Of a stretch of DNA of 64,000 bases, positions 22,481 to 33,451 are shown in pieces. The notes under the pieces are model-generated. The model saw nothing but the letters and a program-made list of their open reading frames with translations. It had not been told where the DNA came from and searched no databases. The DNA comes from Phlegmacium glaucopus. Lineage: Eukaryota > Basidiomycota > Agaricomycetes > Agaricales > Cortinariaceae. The stretch is from positions 169,336-233,335 of the forward strand of contig MU130358.1 in assembly GCA_015039465.1 (NCBI GenBank), written 5' to 3'. Position numbers and translations under genes: made by a program. Every line of letters starts with the position of its first letter. Position 1 is the stretch's first letter.

Positions 22481-24285
22481 ATTTATCTGATTTCTAAAAC
22501 AGCTACTTTGGGATTTTTGAAACAAACAAATGACAGCAACTGATTGCCAGAAAGAAGTTAAGTTGCAATCTTGTTTATGTCTGCTTTCTAAACACTTTTT
22601 CATTGTGGATAACAGTTGTTGGTCATTGTTTTCATGATAAGAATTTGAATGTAATACCACAAAAAAAAACAGAACCACTGATGTAAAGTCTCTAGGCTGT
22701 ATCCATCAAATTCTCATCTTTTTTAACATTGGTGAAAACCATCCATGCCCCTTGTGCATTACCCCTAGTTGGAGGTCCATGTATCCATTTCCATCCAGAG
22801 GGAAATAAAGTGTTTTCAAAAAATTGCATACTGTAGATTTTAAGGTAATTTCTGAGTTGAGTTGATTGGAAGTTGGTTTCATAGTTTTGAGGTGATTTCA
22901 GCTGAGACACTGGTTAGAAACTCCAACTCCCATTGGATGTGCACTAGGATGTATCCACATGAAGGTTAAAGTTTTACTGGGCTGAAATTCAACAATTGTA
23001 ATCCCATTACCACTTTCGGATACTTAGTTTCCCATTTCGTACCAATCACATACTATATAAAGCCAATCCTTCGTAAAAGACAGGCATTCGTTACTTAACC
23101 CACTACTTGTATCATCCTACATACCCAAACTCTCGACTATTACAATATACCTCGTTCCTATTCGATCATCGAAACTAAGTGTTTCCGACTCCACAACGAG
23201 TCGGTTTCCAACAATGTTTGTATGTACTCCTAATTCTTGTTGTTCTTGGAGAATGTGGTCCAGTTTAATATGGTTGTAAATAATGAGATGGAGGCCAATA
23301 TCCATCACAAACCCATGAGTGAATGAGGGTTGGAAATCTGTTTGTGGAAAGCATAGGATCTTACTAAACAACTTTCTAGTGAAATATGTTTGAGATATGT
23401 TTGTGCAGGGATTACAATAACTTATCTGCAAAATCCTGAACTGCTGCCTTTGATTCTTCAAAGTTGAGAGAGCACTGCAGGATAGAAGGTTAAGAATATT
23501 GGAGTCACTGTGATTCAAAATCTATTGAAACTGGGGTAAAAAGATGACTAGTAAAAGCTGAATAATGTATTAAAAAAGTTGAGTTCAAATAGGTTCAAGA
23601 TTTATACCTCTTCAACTGGTACTGAGCCAGTATTATTTGGTATGATATATATATGTATCCCTTTTCCCTGTTTGCAGTTTCACTATGTTCCTGTTAAACA
23701 ATGTAAATTTAATATACAAATTTTATCACCAGAATCATATTCTCAGTCAAAAATAAAATTCCAAGCACTAACAATGAAATTGATCAATAATTTAGAAAGA
23801 TAAATATTGATTTTGCAGAACCTTGTTATATTATTACTATTATAATTTATATATATATATTTTTATTGAGAAAATATTCTTATGTGTATCAACCTCTTTA
23901 CATTATTGTGGCCAGAGCGCCTCCATAGGACCCAAGGAAGAAACACCTTTGAACTCAGAAACCTGTCTTTTAGCTTCCAAAACAAACAACAGTGACTGTG
24001 ACTGGTCTTCAATTTTATGAGGTTTCATAGGGATGTTTTTGAATAAATGGATAAGCACAAGTAATGGGTAGTAAATTAATAAGTGAACATTATAAATTAT
24101 CTCAAAAACCTTTTCAAAACAAATATATGACAACAACACATTGCTGGAAATGAGTTATTGATCATTGTTTGCTTCCTGGCTCCCATCATGATAGTTAGTC
24201 ACAAATAAGCAAACTGGAAAAAGCCAATAACCTAAGTATGAACAGACTCTGAGTCACATCACCTGATACATGATTACTACTAATG
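22481..24285. other. AT-rich spacer between the two 0.7 kb repeats
   Basis: Contains minus-strand open frames of 72 aa (22,692-22,910, with SGWKWIHGPPTRGNAQG) and 133 aa (23,117-23,518) that I cannot assign to any family. With the flanking direct repeats they may be remnants of one composite element, but no catalytic motif of a transposase or reverse transcriptase is visible. Confidence 0.35.
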
Positions 24286-24985
24286 GGGTTGCACAATCCT
24301 CAGTGTATGTGACAGCCAATTTCTTGAGACATTGCATTTGTGCTCTCCACACCTCTGGGGTACCAAAAAAACTGTGCTGTATTTAAGAATAAGAAGTAAT
24401 TATACATGCCTAAAATATTCCTTACAGGAAAAGGTTGTATTTAACCCAAAAATGTGAAATGAATCTCAATTTCCTGCCAAATATGAGGCTTCAAAGAGAT
24501 TGGACATTATCCCTTCAACCACAACACCCATGAGCATGATTTTCAGGAGGATTTCACTTAGAATCTAAACTCCAATTGATCTACAAGTCCAAAATTTTAA
24601 TTAGTGCCCTCTGTCAATATAGATCCTTAAAATGTGCACTTTAACATGGTTAGGGGCCAGTAATTGAGATTTTGAACTTGTAGAATTGAAGTAATAAACA
24701 AATAGATGATTTTATCTCTGCAAATATAATCCTAAATCCCAGCTGTTGTGAAGATAATAGCCCAAGAAGGCACAAGTGGAAGCAGGAGATGCACTGGTGA
24801 TTGTCATGGGTAAACTATAAAAATTTCCAGGTTTGGACCCATGGACATGTACATCTAAACATTCTCTACATTTTGCAATTTTATTTGTCCAAAGTGATGA
24901 AGAAATGAATAATCTATTGGCCCACCATGGTAGTTCAATAATTGATGTGGAGGGAATTGAGTTGCCTAATTTGGACATATTCTAA
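24286..24985. repeat. 0.7 kb repeat, copy 2
   Basis: Second copy of the 21,783-22,480 element, same orientation. Its minus-strand frame reads LPWWANRLFISSSLWTNKIA and CRECLDVHVHG, close to copy 1, so a once-coding segment is possible; the surrounding frame is broken in both copies. Confidence 0.75.
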
Positions 24986-25699
24986 ATGTGACAAAACAGA
25001 GCAACCATGCAGGAGGTGTAGCCAGGCCACCCCCCAACAGATTTTGAGAAAAAAAATTGCAAAAAAAGAGCAAAAAAAGAGCTACATGGTTCAAAGCAGA
25101 ATTTTTTGAAAATACACAAATTCCTTGTGATAAATTCTAGAAGGATCTGAATATCCATACCCTTACCTTGTTCCTCATATCCTTCACTTAGGCATCTTTG
25201 GTGCTTGTAAGCTCATCCTTGATAAGGTTAGTGGGACTGGAAGACATATTACTGAGATGATAAGCAGGATTGGGAGAGGATATAGATGATTGACATCAGA
25301 ATGTATAAGATCTTTGTCATAATATTGCAATTTTCCTATAATATTTTATTTATTTAGGGGTAATATTTTGGATTATTGTAGTATATACACTACACTATGT
25401 ATACTTTGCAAATAAAATGGAGGGAAACAGTCAATAACTCAAGGAACTGCAACTGTATCAGTAAATGTGACACCAGTGGCTTTGTCACACAGTGTGACTG
25501 GGTCAGGCTGTTACCGGGGCCTCCACTACTACTAGTACTAAGACTAGTAAAGTATGTAAACAGTAGGAGCAAATATGCCTCTCCATTCCCATGTTCATTT
25601 TTTAATCCTTTATTAATTTATCTTTTGTTTTTCACTTCTTTACTCTCTCTATCTGACAAAACAGCTAATTGCTTGTAAAAAGCGGGATATATTGCATTT
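24986..25699. other. AT-rich gene-free region
   Basis: No supported gene. Holds poly-A tracts near 25,060 and a short GC-richer island at 25,470-25,550. Confidence 0.35.
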
Positions 25700-25826
25700 T
25701 GTAAAATAATTATTGATAATAAATTATTTTATGGATGGATATTATTTTAATTAAAAAATAATAAGTATTCTATATAATAACCGTAAGACTCGTATTGCCG
25801 TGCAAAGCAATGGCCCACATCTCTAG
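25700..25826 (+). mobile_element. Helitron-like 3' end, copy A
   Basis: An AT-rich tract, then ATAATAACCGTAAGACTCG, a hairpin (GCCGTGC-AAA-GCAATGGC, 25,797-25,814, one bulged A and one G-T pair) and, 8 nt later, CTAG at 25,823-25,826 followed by T. A hairpin just before CTRR with a 3' T is the Helitron terminus signature. The sequence matches copy B at 27,912-28,045 almost base for base. No 5' end was identified for this copy. Confidence 0.65.
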
Positions 25827-25870
25827 TATATCCATGCATATACATAATTACACCGTATCAATGCATGCTA

Positions 25871-26512
25871 TAGGGCTGCACACCATTACCGTATTGACGG
25901 TTGTACGGCACCCATATTACGGTAACCGTACCCGTACCGTCGGTTTTTTGAAGAATGGATTGGTGGTACGGTTGACGGTACGGTTGGAGGCTGTCAACAA
26001 CTGTCGGATATGGTGGCGACGGCCGTATATACGGCCGTCGAGTTACTTGAGAATTAACCTCCTACCCACCCCCAATGTGTGTAGCATTTGACTTATAAGA
26101 AAGTTATGACTCAAAGTTATATCTCCACTGATGAAATCTGGACTAAGCATGCCTCACTTCCGGTGGATATCCTCCTCTTGGAGTTGAAATATTTGCCTTG
26201 GGTACTATTAATGCAACCCTCGAGGCCCTCCAAGGCCTCACTTCTCTTGTGATTTCCTCAGTACAGGGCTTTCGATTACTCAGGCTTGGTTCAGGGCCAA
26301 TTCAGGGTATTACCATATGCAATCCAAGTCTGTAGGAGCCGTAACCGTATAATACCATTTTACGGCCGTATTGATGCCCGTCCATACCGTCAGCCTTAAA
26401 AATTTTCTAATACGGTTACGGTGCACGGTCAACCCGTCACGGTCAACCCATCACGGTCAGACCACCGTCAACATACGGCCGTATACCGTATACGGTACGG
26501 CGTGCAGCCCTA
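25871..26512. mobile_element. Non-autonomous hAT-type MITE with perfect 8-bp TSD
   Basis: A 642-bp element bounded by inverted repeats: left TAGGGCTGCACACCATTACC, right end reading TAGGGCTGCACGCCGTACCG on the opposite strand. An identical 8-bp target duplication, GCATGCTA, lies at 25,863-25,870 and 26,513-26,520. Subterminal regions are dense in CCGTA/TACGG and ACGGTCAAC motifs, as expected for hAT transposase binding. No transposase frame is present, so it depends on an autonomous partner elsewhere. It interrupts a copy of the 42-bp minisatellite unit. Confidence 0.92.
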
Positions 26513-26580
26513 GCATGCTAGCTGGACTGCTTTGTCCACCTGCTATCACATCATGCATACTATCTGGACTGCGTTAGGGC
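26513..26580. repeat. Remnant of 42-bp minisatellite (about 1.5 units)
   Basis: GCTGGACTGCTTTGTCCACC and the following bases match the 42-bp unit of 18.3-18.8 kb, with a second partial unit ending at GGACTGCG. The hAT MITE inserted at its left side. Confidence 0.75.
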
Positions 26581-26647
26581 AACTGCGACACCGACTTAGT
26601 CAAGCTAGCAGGGGATCCTAAATTAATATATTATAAACATGACTATG

Positions 26648-26892
26648 TGTTGGAATTCCAGATCTCGTGCGAACATGCACAATGGTGCCACTTGGATTTC
26701 CATATTCGGTTTCTATCTTATTGTTTTCTTGTACTAGTCTCTTGTTATCTCATTGGGTATATAAAGTAGGTAGATTATGTTGTAACTACTCATCTGTTTG
26801 CCTCATGAGCTCACCTGAGACAAACTGAAAATCTTACCTTGCTTGATGTGCTGATCTTGTCGTCGACTAAGCTTCTTAATTTGATTTCAACA
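26648..26892 (+). mobile_element. Solo LTR (245 bp) with 5-bp TSD
   Basis: Starts TGTTGGAATTCC and ends GATTTCAACA, giving short inverted termini TGTTG...CAACA. Target duplication CTATG is present on both sides (26,643-26,647 and 26,893-26,897). A TATATAAAG box lies about 110 bp in. This is the product of recombination between two LTRs of a retrotransposon. Confidence 0.88.
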
Positions 26893-26904
26893 CTATGTGA
26901 CTAA

Positions 26905-26958
26905 CTCACCTCGCAGGGGATCCTAAAAGGAAAAGATAGGGATCCCTGCTAAGGTGAG
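26905..26958. repeat. Inverted repeat (hairpin)
   Basis: Left arm CTCACCTCGCAGGGGATCC (26,905-26,923) and right arm GGGATCCCTGCTAAGGTGAG (26,939-26,958) are near-perfect complements around a 15-nt spacer. The phrase GCAGGGGATCCTAAA also occurs at 26,608, so the solo LTR lies between two copies of it. Confidence 0.7.
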
Positions 26959-27059
26959 GAGTTATTTAAGTACAGATATGGACATAACGGATATATGAAA
27001 ATAAATAAATAAATGGTACAAGAATAAAATAATAAAAGTGGTGTCATATGAAAAATAAT

Positions 27060-27260
27060 AAAATAAAATAACATACTAAGTTTGGTTCAGGCCCAATCAG
27101 GAGTGTGAAGAGTCAGGGCCGATCAGTTCAGACGAGCAGTCAAGTTTGCCGATGAGGTGGAGTGTAGATGTTCAGGAGTGAGATTGGGTTTGGGAGTGAG
27201 ATTGGGTTTGGGGCCGATCAGGAGTCGGGAGTTGGGCTTGAAATCAGGTGTCCCCTAACA
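27060..27260 (-). mobile_element. Copia-type LTR fragment
   Basis: Reads TGTTAGGGGACACCTGATTT on the minus strand from 27,260, the same start as the LTR at 17,136. It includes a GGGAGTGAGATTGGGTTT tandem pair. It diverges from the 17 kb copy after about 100 bp, so it is truncated or a related family. Confidence 0.6.
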
Positions 27261-27475
27261 CCAATGGCAATCATTTTACTACCAGAGCTACTGACAAAGA
27301 TTTTACTATTTGGTATCATGATGGACAAACCACCCATTCTTTTTGTCAAAGAGAACAATATGTAATGCAGATAGAAAATAATAATCTCTTAAAAACACAT
27401 AGCGATGTAGAATATAAAGCTATTATGGTATTTTATGCTGAAAAACACATGTAAATAGTAAATACTATTCCATAT

Positions 27476-28045
27476 TCTATATAATAAAAGTAAGCATCTG
27501 CACACCTTACCTTATTATTAAAGGTAAAGTTTGAAATGATGTCTTGGTAATATCTATTGACTAACAGTAATATCAGTTTCTCAGAGCTATACACAATGTA
27601 AATACATGTCAGTAATATGGAAACCAACTTGACTCTTTATGTATAAATAAATGTCAACAATCAATCAATCATATGTTTTTATATGTTTGTCTATTCCTAC
27701 TGAACATTGAATAATACCTTACAGCCCTTTGCAAAAAGTTTGGCAGTTGCCAATTTGGAAACAAACAAAATAAAACAAAACCTAAGCTAGGGTTTGCCAC
27801 CCTCAGCAGCTCCTGGGGTTGATTTGAACACAATTCCTGACCGGAAAGGGTCCAATGAACATTGGAATTTCCCCTATGTATATTTGTAGTGATAATACAG
27901 GCCATTTGGGCAATAAAATAATTATTAATAATAAATTATTTTATAGATAAATATTATTTTAATTAAAAAATAATAAGTATTCTACATAATAACCGTAAGA
28001 CTCGTGAGTCGTATTGCCGTGCAAAGCAACGGCCCACATCTCTAG
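27476..28045 (+). mobile_element. Putative non-autonomous Helitron (570 bp)
   Basis: The 3' end is convincing: AT-rich tract, ATAATAACCGTAAGACTCG, hairpin GCCGT-GC-AAA-GC-A-ACGGC at 28,016-28,033, then CTAG at 28,042-28,045 followed by T. It matches copy A at 25,826. An extra palindrome GACTCGTGAGTC lies at 28,000-28,011. The proposed 5' end is TCTATATAATAAAAGTAAGC at 27,476, but it is preceded by T and not the canonical A, so it is tentative. The interior has no Rep/helicase. A minus-strand open frame at 27,669-27,905 resembles nothing I recognise. Confidence 0.55.
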
Positions 28046-28817
28046 TATCTTGACGAATCTCGGACATGCTATAGCTAAAGCGACTACATCATAGACCTCA
28101 ATTCAATTTCTGGAATGACACCGCGCAAATCGTAATCAAGGAATGTTCGAGTGGTCTAATGTTGGAATTTCCCTCACTCCCTAAGCAATAATCAATGATA
28201 AAGCTTGGCCAGTGCAGGTCCAGCGCCTTGCAACGAGTAGCAACAGGTAGCAACTACTGCGGCACAAAGTATTTTACCCTGCTGAGTCCTGACTACTTCC
28301 CGTTCTGATCGAGCTTCCGCTTGCCATTGAACAATCCGACCAATATTCAATATTCAACAGTTCATTCAGGCAAACTTATTTGGGAACCACAACAGCAACA
28401 TATTCACAATCGATATGTTGAAGACCGTACCAATGTGACGACTCTTGCATTCATACGGACTCCTGCTCTTGGTCTGCCCTATAATACTTATATCTATATC
28501 TATGGCATGAGGTCATAAGGTGATATAGGCCAAGTCAGGCCGCCGTTTTGCGAAATCACGATTCATCATCGTCTTGATCTGGGTTTTCAATTCTTCCAAA
28601 GTTTCGTTGCTACTGTCTAACCATACCCAGCTGGATATACAGCCAAATTTCGCCTTTACTGATACGGATTGAATTCCAAAGGAGTGGGTCAGGCGTCTAC
28701 ACTAAAAATAATTCTTCGCCGTTCTACTCTGGACTCTGCTCGGACAATTATACTGGAGTGTGCAGATGCCACGACTAGGCTAGGCTAACTTTAGGCTTCG
28801 AGGGGTACAGGCAGCCT

Positions 28818-28823
28818 TATAAA
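28818..28823 (+). promoter_or_regulatory. TATA box of cerato-platanin gene 3
   Basis: TATAAA in CCTTATAAA, 90 bp upstream of the ATG, matching the other two cerato-platanin promoters. Confidence 0.6.
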
Positions 28824-28907
28824 TTGAACTTCAAATCCTCTAGTTGCGCATCTCATCCCAGAAAACCCCAGAAAGACAATTCAACGACTTCGAAGAAAAC
28901 CTTAACT

Positions 28908-29342
28908 ATGAAGCTCTCTCTCGTCTTTACTTCTCTTGCCGTTCTCCTCACCTCCGTCCATGCTCACCTCAGCGTGACCTTCGACACGACATACGACAAT
29001 GCTGCTCAATCCTTGAATACTGTCGCATGTTCAAATGGACCAAACGGCCTTGAGTCCCACGGTTTCACTACCTTTGGATCTTTACCCACGTTTCCTTTCA
29101 TCGGTGGAGCCCCTGCAGTTACAGGCTTCGATTCCCCCAACTGTGGTACTTGTTGGGAACTCACCTACGTGGACCCTCAAGGAAACTCGACCTACATCAA
29201 TATATTAGCGATCGATGTCGCTACTCCCAATTTCAACATCGCTTTAGAAGCAATGAATGTATTGACTGACGGTCAGGCGACCTTTTTGGGGAAGGCACCT
29301 GTGACTGCCGTCCAAGTTAATTCATCGGTTTGCGGACTCTAG
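28908..29342 (+). CDS. Cerato-platanin family secreted protein 3
   Basis: A 144-aa secreted protein, closest to copy 2. ATG 28908 opens the signal peptide MKLSLVFTSLAVLLTSVHAH. The mature part has LSVTFDTTYDNAAQSL, VACSNGPNGLESHG, GFDSPNCGTCWELTY, INILAIDVATPNFNIALEAM and SSVCGL. Cysteine spacing is conserved. Relative to copy 2 it has CGTCWELTYVDPQGNSTY where copy 2 reads CGTCWQLTFVDSQGVSTS; the change creates an N-glycosylation sequon NST, and VNSS near the end is a second. These are amino-acid changes in surface loops, which may point to diversification after duplication; that is inference. The downstream neighbour on the opposite strand is the intact ABCG gene. Confidence 0.95.
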   Translation: MKLSLVFTSLAVLLTSVHAHLSVTFDTTYDNAAQSLNTVACSNGPNGLESHGFTTFGSLPTFPFIGGAPAVTGFDSPNCGTCWELTYVDPQGNSTYINILAIDVATPNFNIALEAMNVLTDGQATFLGKAPVTAVQVNSSVCGL

Positions 29343-29654
29343 GTTTGTTTTTCCTTGAATTTGGACAGGAATATTTCTTCATGCCTATTTCTTCAGGTAA
29401 TGGGCAAAGGCATAATCGGACTGCTCAGCGTTCTACTTTCTCATACAAACAGACATTTCAAATTTGTGCACCTGTGTTGGACGTTGTCGATTCACTTGTA
29501 TGTACATCCTAGTTATTGGCAGCGAGTTTTACTTGTATTATACCTACATACAATTAACTACACCTGTGGACGATTTTTCGAGTTGAAGTAATTCCATTTA
29601 TTCACATTTTTGACTCTGCTAAGCTGACATACAAGTACTTGAAGACATATTTCT

Positions 29655-32600
29655 TTATTTCCGTTCACGAACAGTAAACCAGACAACAGCAATGACAGCA
29701 ATACCAAATCCAAGGATGAACCCGACCATGACCAGGATATCGCGATAGTAGTTATTCAACTCGAATCCAAAGAGCTATAGGAAGGAAACGAATCAATGAC
29801 TACACCATTTTCATTCTGACACAAATATGCACGCACAAGGTTCATGATGACGATAGCAGAGATGTTAACGGGAACACCCTGAAGAACATCTACGATTTGG
29901 AGTCCTGAGTCGACCTCATTCACCGAGAGAGCTTCCAGATTATATTTCAGAGGACAGAGCCATTGCAACCAACGCAACACAGGAGGTATAGAATTCAGAT
30001 GGAGGAAAAAGCCCGCAAAAGTCATTTGGTATAACGCCGAAAGCGCAGAGAGAAGTATGGCGATACCACCGTTTTTGAAGAATGTGCCGAGGAGGAAATT
30101 CTGAGATTCAAAATTTGAGCCGCTCGAAAGGATGTTGAAGGAGTAGTAAGACTTACATAGAGGGTCATGGCAAGACTATACAATACAAGCATGAGAAGAA
30201 ATTTGAAGAAGTGAGCAGCATTTGGACTAAGTCCTGCCATCCAGTACGTGCTTAAGGCTTTGTGAGTAGGAATTATCGCCGAGATGGAGTAGGAAGCACT
30301 TACACAGTCGAAACAATTATGGTGGGTATTAATCGAAGGGGTATCATATCAAAGATAAAGCGAGAAAGCAGCCACGCCGTAGGACTGCAAAAACATTAGA
30401 AACCGAAAATCGACGAAGGCATGACTGGCGGTACCTATAATATTCGCCAGATCGTTCGCGTAGAAACAAGGGTCGGACTTCGACTATATTATAGAGAGCA
30501 CTTAAAGAAGAGAACGCGATAAGGGCACCCTGTAGCAGAGATCAGACATAGACAATACCGCAAACAGCGAAATGCTCACGAGGAAAAATAGGCAACCAAC
30601 TCGTGATTGGAATCCAGCGATAGTGGTGTTAGTGTTAAAGTAAAGGCCACCTATCAGATAGATGTCGTTTCAGAATCAGTAGAAAGGGGCTGCAGTATGG
30701 ACTGACCGCAGAATACGCCAAGTATAGATGCCACTGCTACATGGGTGACAAACAACGTCTTGTCCCTCTTCAGAGTCTTCCACTCCCGCCCACACAAATG
30801 TTGCAATTGAGTCAGGAAGGTCGTAGCATACCCAATCTGACCGCTATGCCCCGAAGTATCACCTCTCGCATTTGGCCCAGAGGAAAGCCTTTTCTCGTTG
30901 TCGGAACCAACGAGAGCTTTCTCGGACACGCTTTCATGTAGTCCATTATCAATATCATTGGCGTCTACCGTGGCGGTATGGGATTGCTGCATCTGGAATA
31001 AGCTGACCGGAGGATCGTTGGCAACTTCTAACAGGTATTCAGCAACATTATATCCTTTCTGATAGGGAGCGACGGTTCCAGGGGCCGCATTGGAGAAGTA
31101 TTCCGCCGGAGCGAACCCACCAGGACCGGAATAAAGGGCACGGCCATGTGAAAGAAGAACGACCAGGTCAAACTTCTGATATAGTTGCGAACTGTTCTTG
31201 AGATTATTAGCTACAGCGATGACCAAGAGAAAGGGAGACAAACCTTGGCTGATGGATGGAAGCGATAATGGGTGTTGGATTGACTGGGTCATGGGCAATT
31301 GCATGAAGGATATCTGCCACACGAGCAGCAGACACCGAATCCAAACCTATTTTGCATACCCGTAAATAATCATCCCTCATAAATAAACTAAATCTTTGCA
31401 CAAACCTGATGTTGGCTCATCCAGAAGTAGAACATCCGGACAAGCAATGAGTTCTAAACCAATGCTTACTCTTCTCATCTCGCCCCCACTGATACCTCGG
31501 GCCCTACCGCCAGTGATGTCTCCAATTCTTGCATTCTTGATAGCATCTATGCCCAATTTCTCAAGCAGAATATTGACTCGTTCATGCTTTTCTGCATCCG
31601 TTATATTTTCGGGGAGACGGAGGCGAGCAGCAAAGAGTACTGCTTCAAAAACCGTTAACGTAGGTGGGAGGATGTCCTGCTGAGGGACAAAACCAACACG
31701 AGGAGGCTTTCGGGCTTGAGGGTTGTCTGAAGGGAAACTGAATCGACCAGAAACAATGCCAGACTTGTTCTTTCCAGACAATATCTCTACTAATGTCGTT
31801 TTCCCCGCACCTATTCCCCGCAAAAAGAAGAATCAGACAGCGTTCCTATTCATGTAAGCGGTCAACTTACCACTAGGACCAAGAATAGCCATCATCTGGC
31901 CGGGTCTAACCTTTCCATTAACATTATCCAAGATAACCTTATCGTCATTGATATCGGTCAGATCGGGTGCTACTTTCCGAAAGGTCCTCAGGAAAGCATT
32001 TTTCTTGCCGAGGCCTGGTATAATGTAGCTTAGCTGCGACCATTCGACGGACACTTTGCTCCTCTCGTCATCCTCGAAGCCCCCTTTCCGGGCAGCTCTT
32101 TGGGACCTCAAACCGAGGAGAAGGAAGAACAGGGACAAGAGGATGAGGCCGCCAACAACAGCTAACCCCGCGATGACGCCTGCACTGAGGGATTTGGGGG
32201 TCGAGGAACTGGATTGAGTCGAGGTTGAACCATTTCCGATGTCGATCACGCCTTGTTGGACACACTCTCCAAACGAACAACCGTTCAAAGCAAGTCCATT
32301 AGAGCCAAAAAGATTCTGTAATGTGGCTTGCTTGAAGTTGCACGTTGCGGTGTTTGTTGAATTGTCGACCGCGCCACAATCAATTTCTAGAGTACCAACG
32401 AGAGTGTCGATGGTAGCTGTGAGGTTGGTGGCAGGAACGGCACCACAAAACGTGGTACCGGGTCGACATTTACACTGAAGATTTGAGCATTGCCAAACTG
32501 CACTACCGTCTGTGCTGCCAAGCTGTTGGGTACATGAATTGGCACTGCAGTAAAACTGTTCGACCCCGTCGTAGAACAGCTGAGCGAAAGCACTACCAGC

Positions 32601-33184
32601 GACACCGAAGGATGTTGAATTGGGTATAGGGCTAAAACCTGGCTGTAGGGTTCGTATGATATTCAGGGTGGACGAAAGTGGATATATTGCTTGAAGGGTC
32701 GGATTCTGAAGCAGTCGGTTGAACACGGGAAAGAAAAGGGAGAAAAAAAACTACGTACATTAACTTGGCAGCTCATTTGACTCGACGCCCAAACTCGAGC
32801 CTTGGTGTTACACACCAATGTCTTGTTGCCTTGTAGGTCGTTGAATGTGGATGCGTCAATCGCGACTTGGCCAGCCGCAGTGAACCCACTTTGGCATGCA
32901 TTCGCGGTCTGGCAGACATTGCATCCCATCCCAATCCATCCACTCTCGCATTGGCAAGTCGACGCAGTTAGGTTGGCGAAGGATCCTGTAGAGACGGAGG
33001 GAGTTAACGGCCGTTGCGACCCTTGAAATATGGTGCCCCCACATCCTAACTGGGAGCATGTTGAACCACCGAAACCTGTTGGGCAGACACAGCTAGTACC
33101 ATTGAGTAGACCGTCGTTTTCGCAAGTCTGCGCTTTGGCAAAAAGCACAAAACAGAGAGTGTACCATACACTTCTCCAAATCAT
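29655..33184 (-). CDS. ABCG-type ABC transporter with EGF-like N-terminal domain (Adp1-like)
   Basis: Half-size ABC transporter of the ABCG family, related to yeast ADP1. From ATG 33184: signal peptide MIWRSVWYTLCFVLFAKAQ, then cysteine-rich EGF-like modules (CPTGFGGSTCSQLGCGG; CQCESGWIGMGCNVCQ) in a long extracytoplasmic head, and a membrane segment AGVIAGLAVVGGLILLSLFF. The nucleotide-binding domain follows: Walker A GPSG|AGKTTL split by an intron, Q-loop VGFVPQQDIL, signature ISGGEMRRVSIGLEL, Walker B PDVLLLDEPTSGL, and IIASIHQPS. About six C-terminal membrane segments lie in short exons, ending VIAVVWFTVRERK and TAA at 29655. About ten introns. ATPase motifs are intact, so it should be active; the substrate is unknown. 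It is divergent from COX17 with 267 bp between start codons. A dead copy of its 3' end is at 10.8-11.3 kb. Confidence 0.92.
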
Positions 33185-33451
33185 GGTGGGGTATCGAAAA
33201 GAAATGGTATGCGGAGTGATAGTCGGATATCAGCGAAGCTTTGACAGGCGACCTTTATTCGATCCCAAATGAATTCAGAAGCAACTCTGGCTGGAATTGT
33301 CAAGGAAGTCAAGTACCCGCAATACCCTGTTGGCTCCTGTTGGCCGCGCATTTTCCGCATCAGGAGACCAGACTTTTTCAATGTCCTTATCGGAAACCAC
33401 GTGACTCAAGTACTGCGCGGCGAAGCTCGGCTCCCTCTTTTTCTTCATATC

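Larger units (their letters stand above)
28071..30975. repeat. Segmental duplication, copy B (parent-like)
   Basis: Second copy of the block at 9,165-11,281, same orientation. It contains cerato-platanin 3 and the 3' part of the intact ABCG gene, including about 800 bp (30,115-30,910) missing from copy A. Its left edge starts some 25 bp after the Helitron-like 3' end at 28,045. Confidence 0.9.

Noticed and set aside
23117..23518. 133-codon minus-strand frame as a gene
   Set aside because: AT-rich repeat context, no family resemblance and no supported neighbouring exons. Kept only as a possible element remnant.
32239..32478. Plus-strand frames across the ABCG gene (for example 32,239-32,478 and 32,802-33,026)
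   Set aside because: Antisense shadows of well-supported transporter exons.
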